Of a stretch of DNA of 64,000 nucleotides, positions 31,071-42,278 are shown piece after piece. The notes below the pieces were generated by a model. The model made no database searches and was not told the origin of the DNA. It saw only the letters and a list, made by a program, of their open reading frames with translations. Position 1 is the first letter of the stretch, and each line of letters starts with the position of its first letter. The translations under genes and the position numbers were made by a program. The stretch is from NCBI RefSeq assembly GCF_031143425.1, contig NC_090441.1, forward strand, positions 221,026,928 through 221,090,927. Reading direction: 5' to 3'. Source of the DNA: Pleurodeles waltl (lineage: Eukaryota; Chordata; Amphibia; Caudata; Salamandridae).

Positions 31071-31533
31071 CTGCAGCGGTTGCAATCTAAGGGGCAATAG
31101 AGTGAGGAGGCTGTCATAAACTGTACATTGTAACCACAACAGTACAATGCATGATGTTATTTTTAAATGTATATGTGGCATTTGTCCAGATTGTACAATT
31201 GTGAACTGTGACGCAGTTGTAATCCAGGGCCTGCCCCCCCTCCTGAAATGGCATCCGTCTGTCCTGTGTGGATGGACAGGTGGAAGTGAGGTAATTCTGC
31301 CGACATTGTGCGCCGTTGCTCGAGGCGGTCGTGGACCGCCGTGCAACGCCTCATTGGATAATATTGGCTCCTATGGCGTACAGTGGCCAATGGTGATGTA
31401 CGCCGTCGATGACGGTATGCACCATTGTGAACGTCACCGCCATTTTCGATCTGTTCGCTCACTTGCTACCTGACCTTCAACAGGGGAGGACCTACACTGC
31501 ATGCGCTGCTGTGACCTGTGTCTGGAACCTACC
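31071..31533. promoter_or_regulatory. Divergent gap between transposase and accessory gene 2 of H2
   Basis: 463 bp between the two start codons, matching the 451-bp head-to-head gap in H1. Its probable role is a shared promoter. I see no clear core promoter box. Confidence 0.4.
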
Positions 31534-33944
31534 ATGGCTCCTGTGACTGGGGAAAGGGCCCCTGCCTTCACCTCGGCGGAGTTAGTGCGACTGGTGGATG
31601 GGGTCCTACCCCAGTACCGACTACTGTATGGGCCTCCAGACAAACAGGTGATGATTACACTGTGAGCACGATGCATGGGGCATGAATACATGGAGTGGTG
31701 TGTGTGAAGGCCTTTTATGGTGGGTGTTGGTGGATGTCCCCTGGGCGACGTGCAGCATGTATGCTGGGCCAAGTCTGTGCAAATGGGGATGTGAAGGGGT
31801 ATGGTGGGCTATGAGTGTAACAGGCAGGACTTTCTGACTAATACCTTTTCCCTTTGTGTATTTTCTCTGCAGGTCAGCGCCCATCAAAAGAAGGGTATAT
31901 GGCGTGCCATCACCAAGGACGTGAGGACACTGGGGGTCTACGGCAGGTGGAGCACCCACTGCCGGAAATGGTGGGAGGACCTAAGAAGCTGGGCACGGAA
32001 GACGGTGTAGGCCCAGCTGGGGATGCCTCCCAACGAGGAAGGGGTGCCCGTTGAACCCTGACCCCCCTGATGGCCCGCATACCAGCTGTGGCCTATCCAG
32101 AGCTGGATGGGTACTTGAGGGCATCACAGCAGCCGCAAGGGGGTGAGTACAGTGCCCATCATTACAACTTACGCATGGTAGGGTGTTATCCGGGTGGGGT
32201 ATGTGTGTCTGTGGGTGCCCCTAGACCAGGCCTGACAACGCAGAGTAGGTCTCATGTTGGGCAGGGTTCAGATGTGATATTCCTCCTACCTAGCTTGTAG
32301 GCATCCACTACTGGGCAGGGCTGCGTGGGTCCCAGGTATGCAGCAGTTGGGAGTATGTGTCCCTCTCCATGCCCTGGTGACTAGCATTGTTACTAGTAGT
32401 GCACTGCATAGTGATTAGAGCTGTTCACTGTGTGTGAGGTTGCTGTGTACACCAATGGTGTTGTTGGTGCAGCCACTGACCAAGTGTTTCCTTTGTCTCT
32501 CCCCCCCTTTTTGTTGTGTCATCCTGTCCTTATGTGCATTAGCATCATCTGGCAGCGGGCAGAGGCACCTGTGACGGAGGCAGCTGCATCCCACAGGACC
32601 CTGGAGGCAGAGTCCACCGACGGTGAAGGCACCAGTGGGATGGAGGGTGAGGGGAGCACCACGGCAGAAACTGGAGGGGACAGTTTGGACACAGATAACT
32701 CCTCCGATGGAAGCTCCCTGGTGGTGGCAGACACCTCTGTGCCCACCCCAGCTACAGGTACAGCTGCCACCCCTGTACCAGCACTGCCCTCCCAGCAGTC
32801 CCTCAGTGAGTTTCCTGTGCCCGCTCACCCAGGAGGGTGGGCATCTCCTTCGCCCCTGGCACCTCAGGCCCTGCCTCAGTGAGCCCTGCTGCCCTGAGTG
32901 AGGAGGCTATTGACCTCCTGTAATCCATCTCTGTTGGGCAGTCAACTATTGTGAATGCTATCCAGAAGCTGGCAGCCCAAATGCAACAAATCAATGCATT
33001 TCTGGAGGGCATTCACACTGGCTTCGTGGCCCAACATAGATCAATCCATGCTCTGGCCTCCTCTCTGATGACAGCCATTGTCCCTGTTTCCACCCTCCCC
33101 CTCCAACTTCCTCTTCTCAATCCCATTCCCCTCAACCCCAACCTAGGCAGGCAAACCAGCATGCACCCAGGACAACACACAAGAGTGGTTCAGGCAAACA
33201 CAAGCACCACACTTTATCCCCCTCCTCCTCCACCTCACTCGCGGTTGCGTCTCCACTCACACCTGCATGCACTACATAATCAGCCACTACCGCCATCACC
33301 ACCACACCTATCATAACACTCACCTCACTGACAGACACCACCCCATAGCCATGCACATGTTCCTGTGTCCTCTCTCACAGTGTCTGTGCCCCCCTCCCAA
33401 GGTGCACAAATGCAAGCACTCAGAGACCCAACAGCCATCCACCTCACAACAGCATCTAGCCCATGCACCTGCACCCAAACACAGTAGACAGACACCTCCC
33501 ACAACCACTCCCTCTTCCTTCAGTCCAAAAATGTTCCCCTTCGTCCCACCTCAATGTCCCTAAGAAGTTTTTTCTCACCGCCATTGACCTCTTCCCTACC
33601 CCTCCCCCCTTTTTTTGGGTCTGGCCAGGGTGTGTAAAACCCAGGCAAGCACCTCAGCCTCCCAATCCATGGGCCCAGTAGTGTCCACATCAACTCATGG
33701 TGGTAAAGGATCCAGGCCACCAGCCAGCCTCAGAGAAAGTGTGCCTGCCCCAAGTTTTGCCAGAAAGGGCAAGGGGCCTGCACCAGCAGACAGGAAGGAG
33801 AAGGGGCCTGGTGCAGGAACTCAGTCAGAGCCCCCACCACCAACCACGGTTGTGCAACCCTCTGAGGCTGCAGGGGATGGGCTGGAGCTTCCCCCCACAA
33901 CCACCACCAGCAGCAGAGGCAGCACCGCCACCAGCAGTGGGTAG
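31534..33944 (+). pseudogene. Harbinger accessory gene 2 of H2 (second SANT/Myb-like protein)
   Basis: Exon 1 (31534-31647) begins MAPVTGERAPAFTSAELVRL. The donor is followed by GTGATG, weaker than in H1. Exon 2 (31873-32142) contains 'IWRAITKDVRTLGVYGRWS' and 'CRKWWEDLRSW', the intact SANT-like helices, then a premature TAG. Exon 3 begins at 32543 with the acidic Ser/Thr-rich segment; a TGA follows at about 32880. The helical block 'STIVNAIQKL' to 'NAFLEGIHTG', a Pro/His/Ser-rich linker and a Ser/Gly/Pro tail reach about 33944. Comparison with H1 fixes exon limits and shows which differences are damage. Confidence 0.7.
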
Positions 33945-34057
33945 CCGTCCGAGGCTACAGGGGATGGGCTGGAGCTTCCCCCTGTAGGAAAGTACCATCT
34001 TGCCTGGCATGTTACCCCCATTTTTCACTGTATATATGTTGTTTTAGTTGTATGTGT

Positions 34058-35101
34058 CACTGGGACCCTGGTAACCCAGGGCCCCAGTGCTCATAAGTGT
34101 GCCTGAATGTGTTACCTGTGTAGTGACTAACTGTCTCACTGAGGCTCTGCTAATCAGAACCTCAGTGGTTATGCTCTCTCATTTCTTTCCAAATTGTCAC
34201 TAACAGGCTAGTGACCATTTTTACCAATTTACATTGGCTTACTGGAACACCCTTATAATTCCCTAGTATATGGTACTGAGGTACCCAGGGTATTGGGGTT
34301 CCAGGAGATCCCTATGGGCTGCAGCATTTCTTTTGCCACCCATAGGGAGCTCTGACAATTCTTACACAGGCCTGCCACTGCAGCCTGAGTGAAATAACGT
34401 CCACGTTATTTCACAGCCATTTTTCACTGCACTTAAGTAACTTATAAGTCACCTATATGTCTAACCTTTACCTGGTAAAGGTTAGGTGCAAAGTTACTTA
34501 GTGTGAGGGCACCCTGGCACTAGCCAAGGTGCCCCCACATTGTTCAGAGCCAATTCCCTGAACTTTGTGAGTGCGGGGACACCATTACACGCGTGCACTA
34601 CATATAGGTCACTACCTATATGTAGCTTCACAATGGCAACTCCGAATATGGCCATGTAACATGTCTATGATCATGGAATTGCCCCCTCTATGCCATCCTG
34701 GCATTGTTGGCACAATTCCATGATCCCAGTGGTCTATAGCACAGACCCTGGTACTGCCAAACTGCCCTTCCTGGGGTTTCACTGCAGCTGCTGCTGCTGC
34801 CAACCCCTCAGACAGGCATCTGCCCTCCTGGGGTCCAGCCAGGCCTGGCCCAGGATGGCAGAACAAAGAACTTCCTCTGAGAGAGGGTGTGACACCCTCT
34901 CCCTTTGGAAAATGCTGTGAAGGCAGGGGAGGAGTAGCCTCCCCCAGCCTCTGGAAATGCTTTGTTGGGCACAGATGTGCCCAATTCTGCATAAGCCAGT
35001 CTACACCGGTTCAGGGACCCCTTAGCCCCTGCTCTGGCGTGAAACTGGACAAAGGAAAGGGGAGTGACCACTCCCCTGACCTGCACCTCCCCTGGGAGGT
35101 G
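34058..35101 (+). other. Chain of at least twelve inverted repeats in U3
   Basis: Stems occur at 34058-34089, 34137-34167, 34196-34215, 34305-34352, 34389-34414 (12 bp perfect, 2-nt loop), 34461-34485 (11 bp), 34507-34534, 34598-34625 (12 bp perfect, 4-nt loop), 34669-34725 (13 bp with an inner 6-bp hairpin), 34882-34900 (9 bp, 1-nt loop), 35058-35077 (9 bp) and 35084-35101 (8 bp). All recur in LTRs 2 and 3. In older LTRs some stems show paired changes. The function is unknown; see findings. Confidence 0.8.
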
Positions 35102-35197
35102 TCCAGAGCTCCTCCAGTGTGCTCCAGACCTCTGCCATCTTGGAAACAGAGGTGCTGCTGGCACACTGGACTGCTCTGAGTGGCCAGTGCCACCAGG

Positions 35198-35289
35198 TGA
35201 CGTCAGAGACTCCTGCTGATAGGCTCCTTCAGGTGTTAGTAGCCTATCCTCTCTCCTAGGTAGCCAAACCCTCTTTTCTGGCTATTTAG
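35198..35289 (+). promoter_or_regulatory. Candidate LTR promoter: CRE palindrome and TATA-like box
   Basis: TGACGTCA (35198-35205) is the full consensus for CREB/ATF factors. About 80 bp downstream lies GGCTATTTAGGG (TATTTAG 35283-35289), which reads TATATAG in the older LTR at 19559. The CRE is present in every LTR of the family in this window: about 19474, 23306 (minus), 27032, 35198, 43494, 47228, 54919 and 58653. Transcription would begin near 35310. Confidence 0.6.
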
Positions 35290-35709
35290 GGTCTCTGTCT
35301 CTGGGGAAACTGCAGATAACGAATGCAAGAGCTCATCCGAGTTCCTCTGCATCTCTCTCTTTACCTTCTGATAAGGAATCGACTGCTGACCGCGCTGGAA
35401 GCCTGCAAACCTGCAACATAGTAGCAAAGAGACTACTGCAACTCTGTAACGCTGATCCTGCCGCCTTCTCGACTGTTTTCCTGCTTGTGCATGCTGTGGG
35501 GGTAGCCTGCCTCCTCTCTGCACCAGAAGCTCCGAAGAAATCTCACGTGGGTCGACGGAATCTTCCCCCTGCAACCGCAGGCACCAAAAAGCTGCATTAC
35601 CGGTCCCTTGGGTCTCCTCTCAGCACAACGAGCGAGGTCCCTCGAATCCAGCAACTCTGTCCAAGTGACCCCCACAGTCCAGTGACTCTTCAGTCCAAGT
35701 TTGGTGGAG

Positions 35710-36310
35710 GTAAGTCCTTGCCTCAGCTCACTGGGCTGCATTGCTGGAAACCGCGACTTTGCAGCTACTCCGGCCCCTGTGCACTTCCGGCGGAAATCCT
35801 TTGTGCACAGCCAAGCCTGGGTCCACGGCACTCTAACCTGCATTGCACGACTTTCTAAGTTGGTCTCCGGTGACGTGGGACTCCTTTGTGCAACTTCGGC
35901 GAGCACCGTTTCACGCATCCTCGTAGTGCCTGTTTCTGGCACTTCTCCGGGTGCTACCTGCTTCAGTGAGGGCTCTTTGTCTTGCTCGACGTCCCCTCTC
36001 TCTTCAGGTTTAATTTGCGACCTCCTGGTTCCTCCTGGGCTCCAGCAGCGTCCAAAAACGCCAAACGCACGATTTGCGACTAGCAAGGCTTGTTGGCGTC
36101 CTTTCGGCGGGAAAACACTTCTGCACAACTCTCCAAGGCAAGAGGGATTTTTCCACCAAAGGAGAAGTCTCTAGCCCTTTTCGTTCCTGCAGAAACCTCA
36201 GCTTCTTCTGTCCAGTGGAAGCTTCTTTGCACCCGCAGCTGGCATTTCCTGGGCATCTGCCCATCTCCGACTTGCTTGTGACTTTTGGACTTGGTCCCCT
36301 TGTTCCACAG
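35710..36310 (+). other. Putative intron within the LTR transcript
   Basis: GGAG|GTAAGT at 35710 is a near-perfect 5' splice site kept in LTRs 2 and 3, both nested LTRs and the LTR at 26188. Candidate acceptors are TTCCACAG ending at 36310, CTCTTCAG ending at 36007 and TTCTAATAG near 36479. A donor in R could splice the leader to gag or to downstream host exons. Splicing is inferred only. Confidence 0.4.
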
Positions 36311-36730
36311 GTACCCTAGATTGGAAATCCACAGTTGTTGCATTGCTGGTTTGTGTCTTTCCTGCATTATTCCTCTAACACGACTTCTTTGTCCTTAGGG
36401 GAACTTTAGTGCACTTTGCACTCACTTTTCAGGGTCTTGGGGAGGGTTATTTTTCTAACTCTCACTATTTTCTAATAGTCCCAGCGACCCTCTACAAGGT
36501 CACATAGGTTTGGGGTCCATTCGTGGTTCGCATTCCACTTTTGGAGTATATGGTTTGTGTTGCCCCTATCCCTATGTTTCCCCATTGCATCCTATTGTAG
36601 CTATACATTGTTTGCACTGTTTTCTAAGACTATACTGCATATTTTTGCTATTGTGTATATATATCTTGTGTATATTTCCTATCCTCTCACTGAGGGTACA
36701 CTCTAAGATACTTTGGCATATTGTCATAAA

Positions 36731-36736
36731 AATAAA
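36731..36736 (+). promoter_or_regulatory. Polyadenylation signal of the LTR
   Basis: AATAAA is followed after about 20-30 bases by TGTGTATTGTGTTTTCTT, a GU-rich element. It lies about 240 bp before the LTR end and recurs at the same place in the other LTRs (45028 in LTR 2). In the first nested LTR it reads AATTAA. Confidence 0.65.
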
Positions 36737-36976
36737 GTACCTTTATTTTTAGTATAACTGTGTATTGTGTTTTCTTATGATATTGTGCATATGACACTAA
36801 GTGGTACTGAAGTAGCTTCACACGTCTCCTAGTTCAGCCTAAGCTGCTCTGCTAAGCTACCATTATCTATCAGCCTAAGCTGCTAGACATCCTATACACT
36901 AATAAGGGATAACTGGGCCTGGTGCAAGGTGCAAGTACCCCTTGGTACTCACTACAAGCCAGTCCAGCCTCCTACA

Positions 36977-37247
36977 TTGGTTGTGCAGTGGTGGGATAAG
37001 TGCTTGAGACTACTTACCACTCTTGTCATTGTACTTTTCATAAGAGAAAAATATACAAAACAAGGTCAGTTTATATACACATAGCCAAAAAGTTTTGCAT
37101 TTCCTCTTTTCACTCTTTTCTAAGTGCTGAAAAGTACTTCTAACTTTCTAAAAAGTTCTAAAAAGTTTAAAAAGTTTTTTTCTCTGTCTTTCTAAAAGCT
37201 CTGACAAACTTTTTTTTCTTTTACTATCACTTTAACTCTCTCTAAAA
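36977..37247 (+). other. Leader with primer-binding-site position
   Basis: The internal region opens TTGGTTGTGCAGTGG; copies 2 and 3 have TTGGTTGAGCAG. A TGG one base after the LTR is where a tRNA-primed binding site belongs, but I cannot match it to a tRNA. The rest is A/T-rich with AAAAAGTT and TTTTTCT runs up to the gag ATG at 37248. Confidence 0.5.
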
Positions 37248-40200
37248 ATGTCTGGCACAGGCCAAAATGTTGATCTGTCCAAACTTGCATATGACAACCT
37301 TAGCTGGAAAAGAGCAAGGAGTCTCTGTATAGATAGAGGTTTGAGTGTAGGGAAGAATCCTTCCTTGGAACTGTTACTTAACATGCTTAGAGAATAGGAT
37401 AAGGCCATAGGTGCCTCATCTGTTGAAAAAGTACCTAATAGTTCTCAATCTGATTCAGGGACTCCCCCAGGAAAAGATTCAGGAAAGAAACTTCCTAGCC
37501 TGCCCATTACTAGACAGTCTAGCATAGTTGGGAATGATGATGAGCCACACCATACAAATAGTGTTGTCTCACATCATAGCAAAAGCATTTATTCTCACCA
37601 TACTGGTAGTAATGTTTCTGTTAACCAAGCTGTTAGGGTGGCTTCTGTAAGGGACAGGTCTCCTTCTGTTCATTCCCATCATACCTCTGTATCTAGGAAT
37701 GTCCCTCCCACCAACCCTGATGACAGAATGTTAGAGAGGGAACTCAATAAGTTGAGGGTGGAACAAACCAGACTGAAGCTTAAAAAGCAACAGCTGGATT
37801 TGGATAGACAGTCTTTTGAACTAGAGAAGGAAAGACAGAAGTTGGGTTTAGAAACCCATGGTGGCAGCAGCAGTATTCCCCATAGTCATCCTGCAAAAGA
37901 GCATGATTCCAGGAATCTGCACAAGATAGTTCCCCCTTATAAGGAGGGGGATGACATTAACAAGTGGTTTGCTGCACTTGAGAGGGCCTGTGTTGTACAG
38001 GATGTCCCTCAAAGGCAATGGGCTGCTATCCTATGGCTATCATTTAGTGGAAAAGGTAGGGATAGGCTCCTTACTGTGAAAGAAAATGATGCTAATAATT
38101 TCCAAGTTCTTAAGAATGCACTCCTGGATGGTTATGGCTTAACCACTGAACAGTACAGGATAAAGTTCAGAGAGACCAAAAAGGAGTCTTCACAAGACTG
38201 GGTTGATTTCATTGACCATTCAGTGAAGGCCTTGGAGGGGTGGTTACATGGCAGTAAAGTTACTGATTATGACAGCCTGTATAACTTAATCCTGAGAGAG
38301 CATATTCTTAATAATTGTGTGTCTGATTTGTTGCACCAGTACTTGGTGGACTCTGATCTGACCTCTCCCCAAGAATTGGGAAAGAAGGCAGACAAATGGG
38401 TCAGAACAAGAGTGAACAGAAAAGTTCATACAGGGGGTGACAAAGATGGCAACAAAAAGAAGGATGGTAAGTCTTCAGACAAGGGGTGGGACAAACCTAA
38501 AAATGAGTCTTCATCAGGCCCACAAAAACACTCTGGTGGGGGTGGTGGGTCCAAATCCTCCTTTAATCAGAACAAGGAAAAGAAACCATGGTGCTATTTA
38601 TGTAAAATAAAAGGCCATTGGACAACAGATCCCAGTTGTCCAAAGAAAGGCACCACTGCTCCTACCACTACAACCCCTACTGCTACACCTAGTGTCCCTA
38701 CTAATAGCAGTGGTGGTGGGAGCAAACCTACTAATAGCCAATCCAAGGGAGTAGCTGGGCTCACTTTTGGTAATTTAGTTGGGGTTGGCCTTGTTAGGGA
38801 GGCCACAGAGGCTGTGTTAGTCTCTGAAGGGGCTATTGATTTAGCCACCTTAGTTGCTTGTCCCCTTAATATGGATAAGTACAAGCAGCTACCCCTAATA
38901 AATGGTGTTGAGGTTCAGGCCTACAGGGACACTGGTGCCAGTGTGACTATGGTCATAGAGAAACTGGTCCACCCTGAACAACATCTACTTGGTCACCAGT
39001 ACCAAGTAACCGATGCTCACAACAACACACTTAGCCACCCCATGGCTGTTGTAAATCTCAACTGGGGGGGGGTTACTGGTCCAAAGAAAGTTGTGGTAGC
39101 TTCAGATTTACCTGTAGACTGTCTATTAGGGAATGATTTGGAGACATCAGCTTGGTCAGATGTGGAGTTGGAGGCCCATGCAGCAATGCTGGGCATCCCA
39201 GGGCATATTTCTGCTTTGACAAGGGCTCAGGCCAAAAAGCAAAAAGGACAGGGAAGCTTGGATCCTGGAACAATGGACCAAGTGCTCCCTAAAGCTAGGG
39301 CTAGTAGAAGCAAACCATTTCCTACTATCCCTCCCTCTACAGTGGATTCAACTTCTGAGGAAGAAGAATTCCCTCCCTGTGCAGAACCTACACCAGAGGA
39401 GCTGGAAGCAGACACTGCTGAGCTTTTGGGTGAAGGGGGGCCTGCCAGAGAGGAGCTGAGTGTGGCACAGCAAACCTGTCCCACATTAGAGGGTCTCAGA
39501 CAGCAAGCTGTCAAACAGGCTAATGGGGATGTCAGTGACTCTCACAGAGTTTACTGGGAGGACAACCTCTTGTACACTGAGCATAGGGATCCTAAACCTG
39601 GAGCTGCCAGGAGATTAGTGATTCCTCAGGAGTACAGAAAGTTCCTCCTAACACTGGCACATGACATTCCCCTAGCTGGGCACCTGGGTCAAATGAAAAC
39701 TTGGGACAGATTGGTTCCATTGTTTCATTGGCCTAGGATGTCTGAGGACACAAAGGAATTTTGTAAGTCCTGTGAAACCTGTCAAGCCAGTGGCAAGACA
39801 GGTGGCACCCCAAAGGCACCCCTTATCCAACTGCCTGTGGTTGGGGTTCCCTTTGAAAGGGTAGGGGTTGACATAGTTGGCCCCCTTGACCCTCCTACTG
39901 CTTCAGGCAATAGGTTTATCTTGGTGGTAGTGGACCATGCCACAAGATATCCTGAAGCTATTCCTTTAAGGACCACTTCAGCTCCTGCAGTGGCAAAGGC
40001 CCTCCTGGGAATATTTTCCAGGGCGGGCTTCCCAAAGGAAGTAGTATCAGACAGGGGAAGCAATTTCATGTCTGCATACTTAAAGGCCATGTGGAAGGAG
40101 TGTGGTGTAACGTACAAGTTCACAACACCCTATCATCCACAAACAAATGGACTGGTGGAGAGATTTAATAAAACTCTCAAAGGCATGATTATGGGTCTCC

Positions 40201-42245
40201 CTGAAAAACTCCGCAGGAGATGGGATATCCTTCTACCATGCCTCCTTTTTGCCTACAGGGTGGTACCCCAAAAAGGAGTGGGCTTCAGCCCCTTTGAACT
40301 TCTTTTTGGACACCCTGTTAGGGGTCCACTCACACTTGTAAAGGAGGGTTGGGAACAACCTTTAAAAGCTCCTAAGCAGGATATTGTGGACTATGTACTT
40401 GGCCTCAGATCAAGGATGGCTGAGTACATGAAAAAGGCCAGTAAAAACCTTCAGGCCAGCCAAGAGCTCCAGAAGCAATGGCATGATCAGAAGGCTGTTA
40501 TGGTTCAGTACCAACCAGGGCAGAAAGTGTGGGTCTTGGAGCCTGTGGCCCCAAGAGCACTCCAAGATAAATGGAGTGGTCCCCACACAATTGTTGAAAA
40601 TAAGGGAGAAGTCACCTATTTAGTTGACTTAGGCACTGCCAGGAGTCCCCTTAGGGTGCTCCATGTCAACCGCCTGAAACCCTACTATGACAGGGCTGAT
40701 CTCACCCTGCTCATGGCAACTGATGAGGGACAGGAAGAAGACAGTGATCCTCTACCTGATCTCTTCTCTTCCACAGAACAAGATGCTCTTGTGGAAGGTG
40801 TAGTTTTGGCTGATTGTCTTACTGCTGAGCAGAAAGATAATTGCATAAATCTCCTAGATCAATTCTCTGAACTCTTCTCTACTGTGCCAGGTACCACTTC
40901 TTGGTGTGAGCACACTATAGATACTGGAGACAGTTTACCTGTCAAAAGTAAGATCTATAGGCAGCCTGACCATGTCAGGGACTGCATAAAGCAAGAGGTC
41001 CAGAAAATGTTAGAACTAGGAGTAGTTGAGCACTCTGACAGTCCATGGGCTTCTCCTGTGGTACTGGTACCAAAACCCCATTCCAAAGATGGAAAGAAGG
41101 AAATGCGGTTTTGTGTAGACTATAGAGGTCTCAACTTGGTAACCAAAACTGATGCTCACCCTATACCCAGGGCAGATGAGCTCATAGATACACTGGCATC
41201 TGCCAAGTATCTAAGCACTTTTGATTTGACTGCAGGGTATTGGCAGATCAAATTATCAGAAGATGCTAAACCTAAGACTGCATTTTCTACCATTGGAGGA
41301 CATTACCAGTTTACTGTAATGCCTTTTGGTTTGAAAAATGTACCTGCCACTTTTCAGAGGTTGGTGAACACAGTCCTGCAAGGGCTGGAAGCTTTCAGTG
41401 CAGCATATTTGGACGATATAGCTGTCTTTAGCTCCAGCTGGGATGATCACCTGGTCCACCTATGGAAAGTTTTGGAGGCCCTGCAAAAGGCAGGCCTCAC
41501 TATCAAGGCTTCAAAGTGCCAGATAGGGCAGGGTAAGGTGGTTTATCTGGGACACTTTGTTGGTGGGGAACAGATTGCACCACTTCAGGGGAAAATCCAA
41601 ACAATTATTGATTGGGTTCCCCCTACCACTCAGACTCAGGTGAGAGCCTTCCTAGGCCTCACTGGGTATTACAGGAGGTTCATTAAGAACTATGGCTCCA
41701 TTGCAGCCCCTCTTAATGACCTCACATCCAAGAAAATGCCTAAAAAGGTATTATGGACAGCAAACTGTCAGAAAGCTTTTGAGGAGCTGAAGCAGGCCTT
41801 GTGCTCTGCACCTGTCCTGAAAAGCCCTTGTTACTCTAAAGCATTCTATGTCCAGACTGATGCATCTGAATTAGGAGTAGGGGCAGTCCTATCACAACTT
41901 AATTCTAAGGGCCAGGATCAACCTGTTGCTTTTATTAGTAGGAGGTTGACCCCTAGAGAATAGCGTTGGTCTGCCATTGAGAGGGAGGCCTTTGCTGTGG
42001 TCTGGGCTCTGAAGAAGTTGAGGCCATACCTGTTTGGCACTCACTTCATTGTTCAGACAGACCACAAACCTCTACTTTGGCTAAAACAAATGAAAGGTGA
42101 AAATCCTAAATTGTTGAGGTGGTCCATATCCCTACAGGGAATGGACTATACAGTGGAACATAGACCTGGGAGTAGCCACTCCAATGCAGATGGATTCTCC
42201 AGATATTTCCACTTAGACAATGAAGAATCATCAGGTCATGGCTAG
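37248..42245 (+). pseudogene. gag-pol: Gmr1-like gag-pol, copy 1 (integrase before reverse transcriptase)
   Basis: A single frame from ATG 37248 to TAG 42243-42245 is interrupted by TAG at codon 50 (37395) and TAG at 41961. Residues below count from 37638. In order: coiled coil 30-70; capsid/SCAN-like helices about 105-258; zinc knuckle C319-x2-C-x4-H-x6-C334; protease DTGA 431-434; integrase zinc finger H675, H682, C709, C712 or C715; integrase core D745, D805, E841 (exactly 35 residues between the last two); GPF/Y-like KWSGPH about 978; reverse transcriptase FCVDYRGLN 1158 and YLDD 1257-1260; RNase H TDAS 1407 and TDHKPLL after the second stop. Integrase upstream of RT is the Gmr1-type order. 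The 41961 stop (AAG in copy 2) removes most of RNase H. Confidence 0.92.
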
Positions 42246-42278
42246 TCTTATTGTCCTTCGTTTGGGGGGGGGGGGTTG
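42246..42278 (+). promoter_or_regulatory. Polypurine tract
   Basis: Twelve consecutive G residues (42264-42275) lie three bases before LTR 2, in the usual place for plus-strand priming. Copy 2 has the same tract at 53689-53700. A pure G tract is unusual for this site. Confidence 0.7.

Larger units (their letters stand above)
28791..33982 (-). mobile_element. PIF-Harbinger transposon H2, both ends missing
   Basis: It has the same three genes as H1 in the same relative order but inverted: NAIF1-like C-terminus (plus), transposase (minus), second SANT gene (plus). The left end is lost at an LTR and the right end is interrupted at 33982 by the Gmr1-like array. It is more decayed than H1 at the transposase, yet keeps a better NAIF1-like C-terminus and accessory-gene SANT domain. 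The stretch 29515-29977 is non-coding. Near the right edge a 35-bp unit containing GGGGATGGGCTGGAGC occurs twice (about 33865 and 33960). Confidence 0.8.
33983..36976 (+). repeat. LTR 1 of the Gmr1-like array (2994 bp)
   Basis: It starts TGTAGGAAAGTACC and ends CCAGCCTCCTACA. It is very long for a Ty3/gypsy LTR. A hairpin-rich U3 (to about 35290) holds a CRE palindrome and TATA-like box. A long R of about 1.4 kb follows, with a strong splice donor at 35710, then AATAAA at 36731 and a U5 of about 220 bp. These subdivisions are inferred from motifs. It differs from LTRs 2 and 3 at scattered sites, for example one base missing near 43727 of LTR 2. Confidence 0.9.

Noticed and set aside
35433..36128. 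231-residue minus-strand frame in the LTR, repeated in other LTRs
   Set aside because: GC-rich antisense frame without protein-like features; it breaks in older LTRs by frameshift, so no sign of coding selection.
36510..36752. 80-residue open frame repeated at 44807, 48541, 56232 and 59966
   Set aside because: It is present only because the LTRs are near-identical copies. It lies in the R/U5 part, is lost in older LTRs, and has no recognisable domain or start context.
36977..36995. Tried to assign a tRNA to the primer-binding site
   Set aside because: TGGTTGTGCAGTGG does not match a tRNA 3' end that I can name; left unassigned.
37248..42245. Considered a Ty1/copia element because integrase precedes RT
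   Set aside because: RT, RNase H and the GPF/Y-like integrase tail are of Ty3/gypsy type, which fits Gmr1-like elements.
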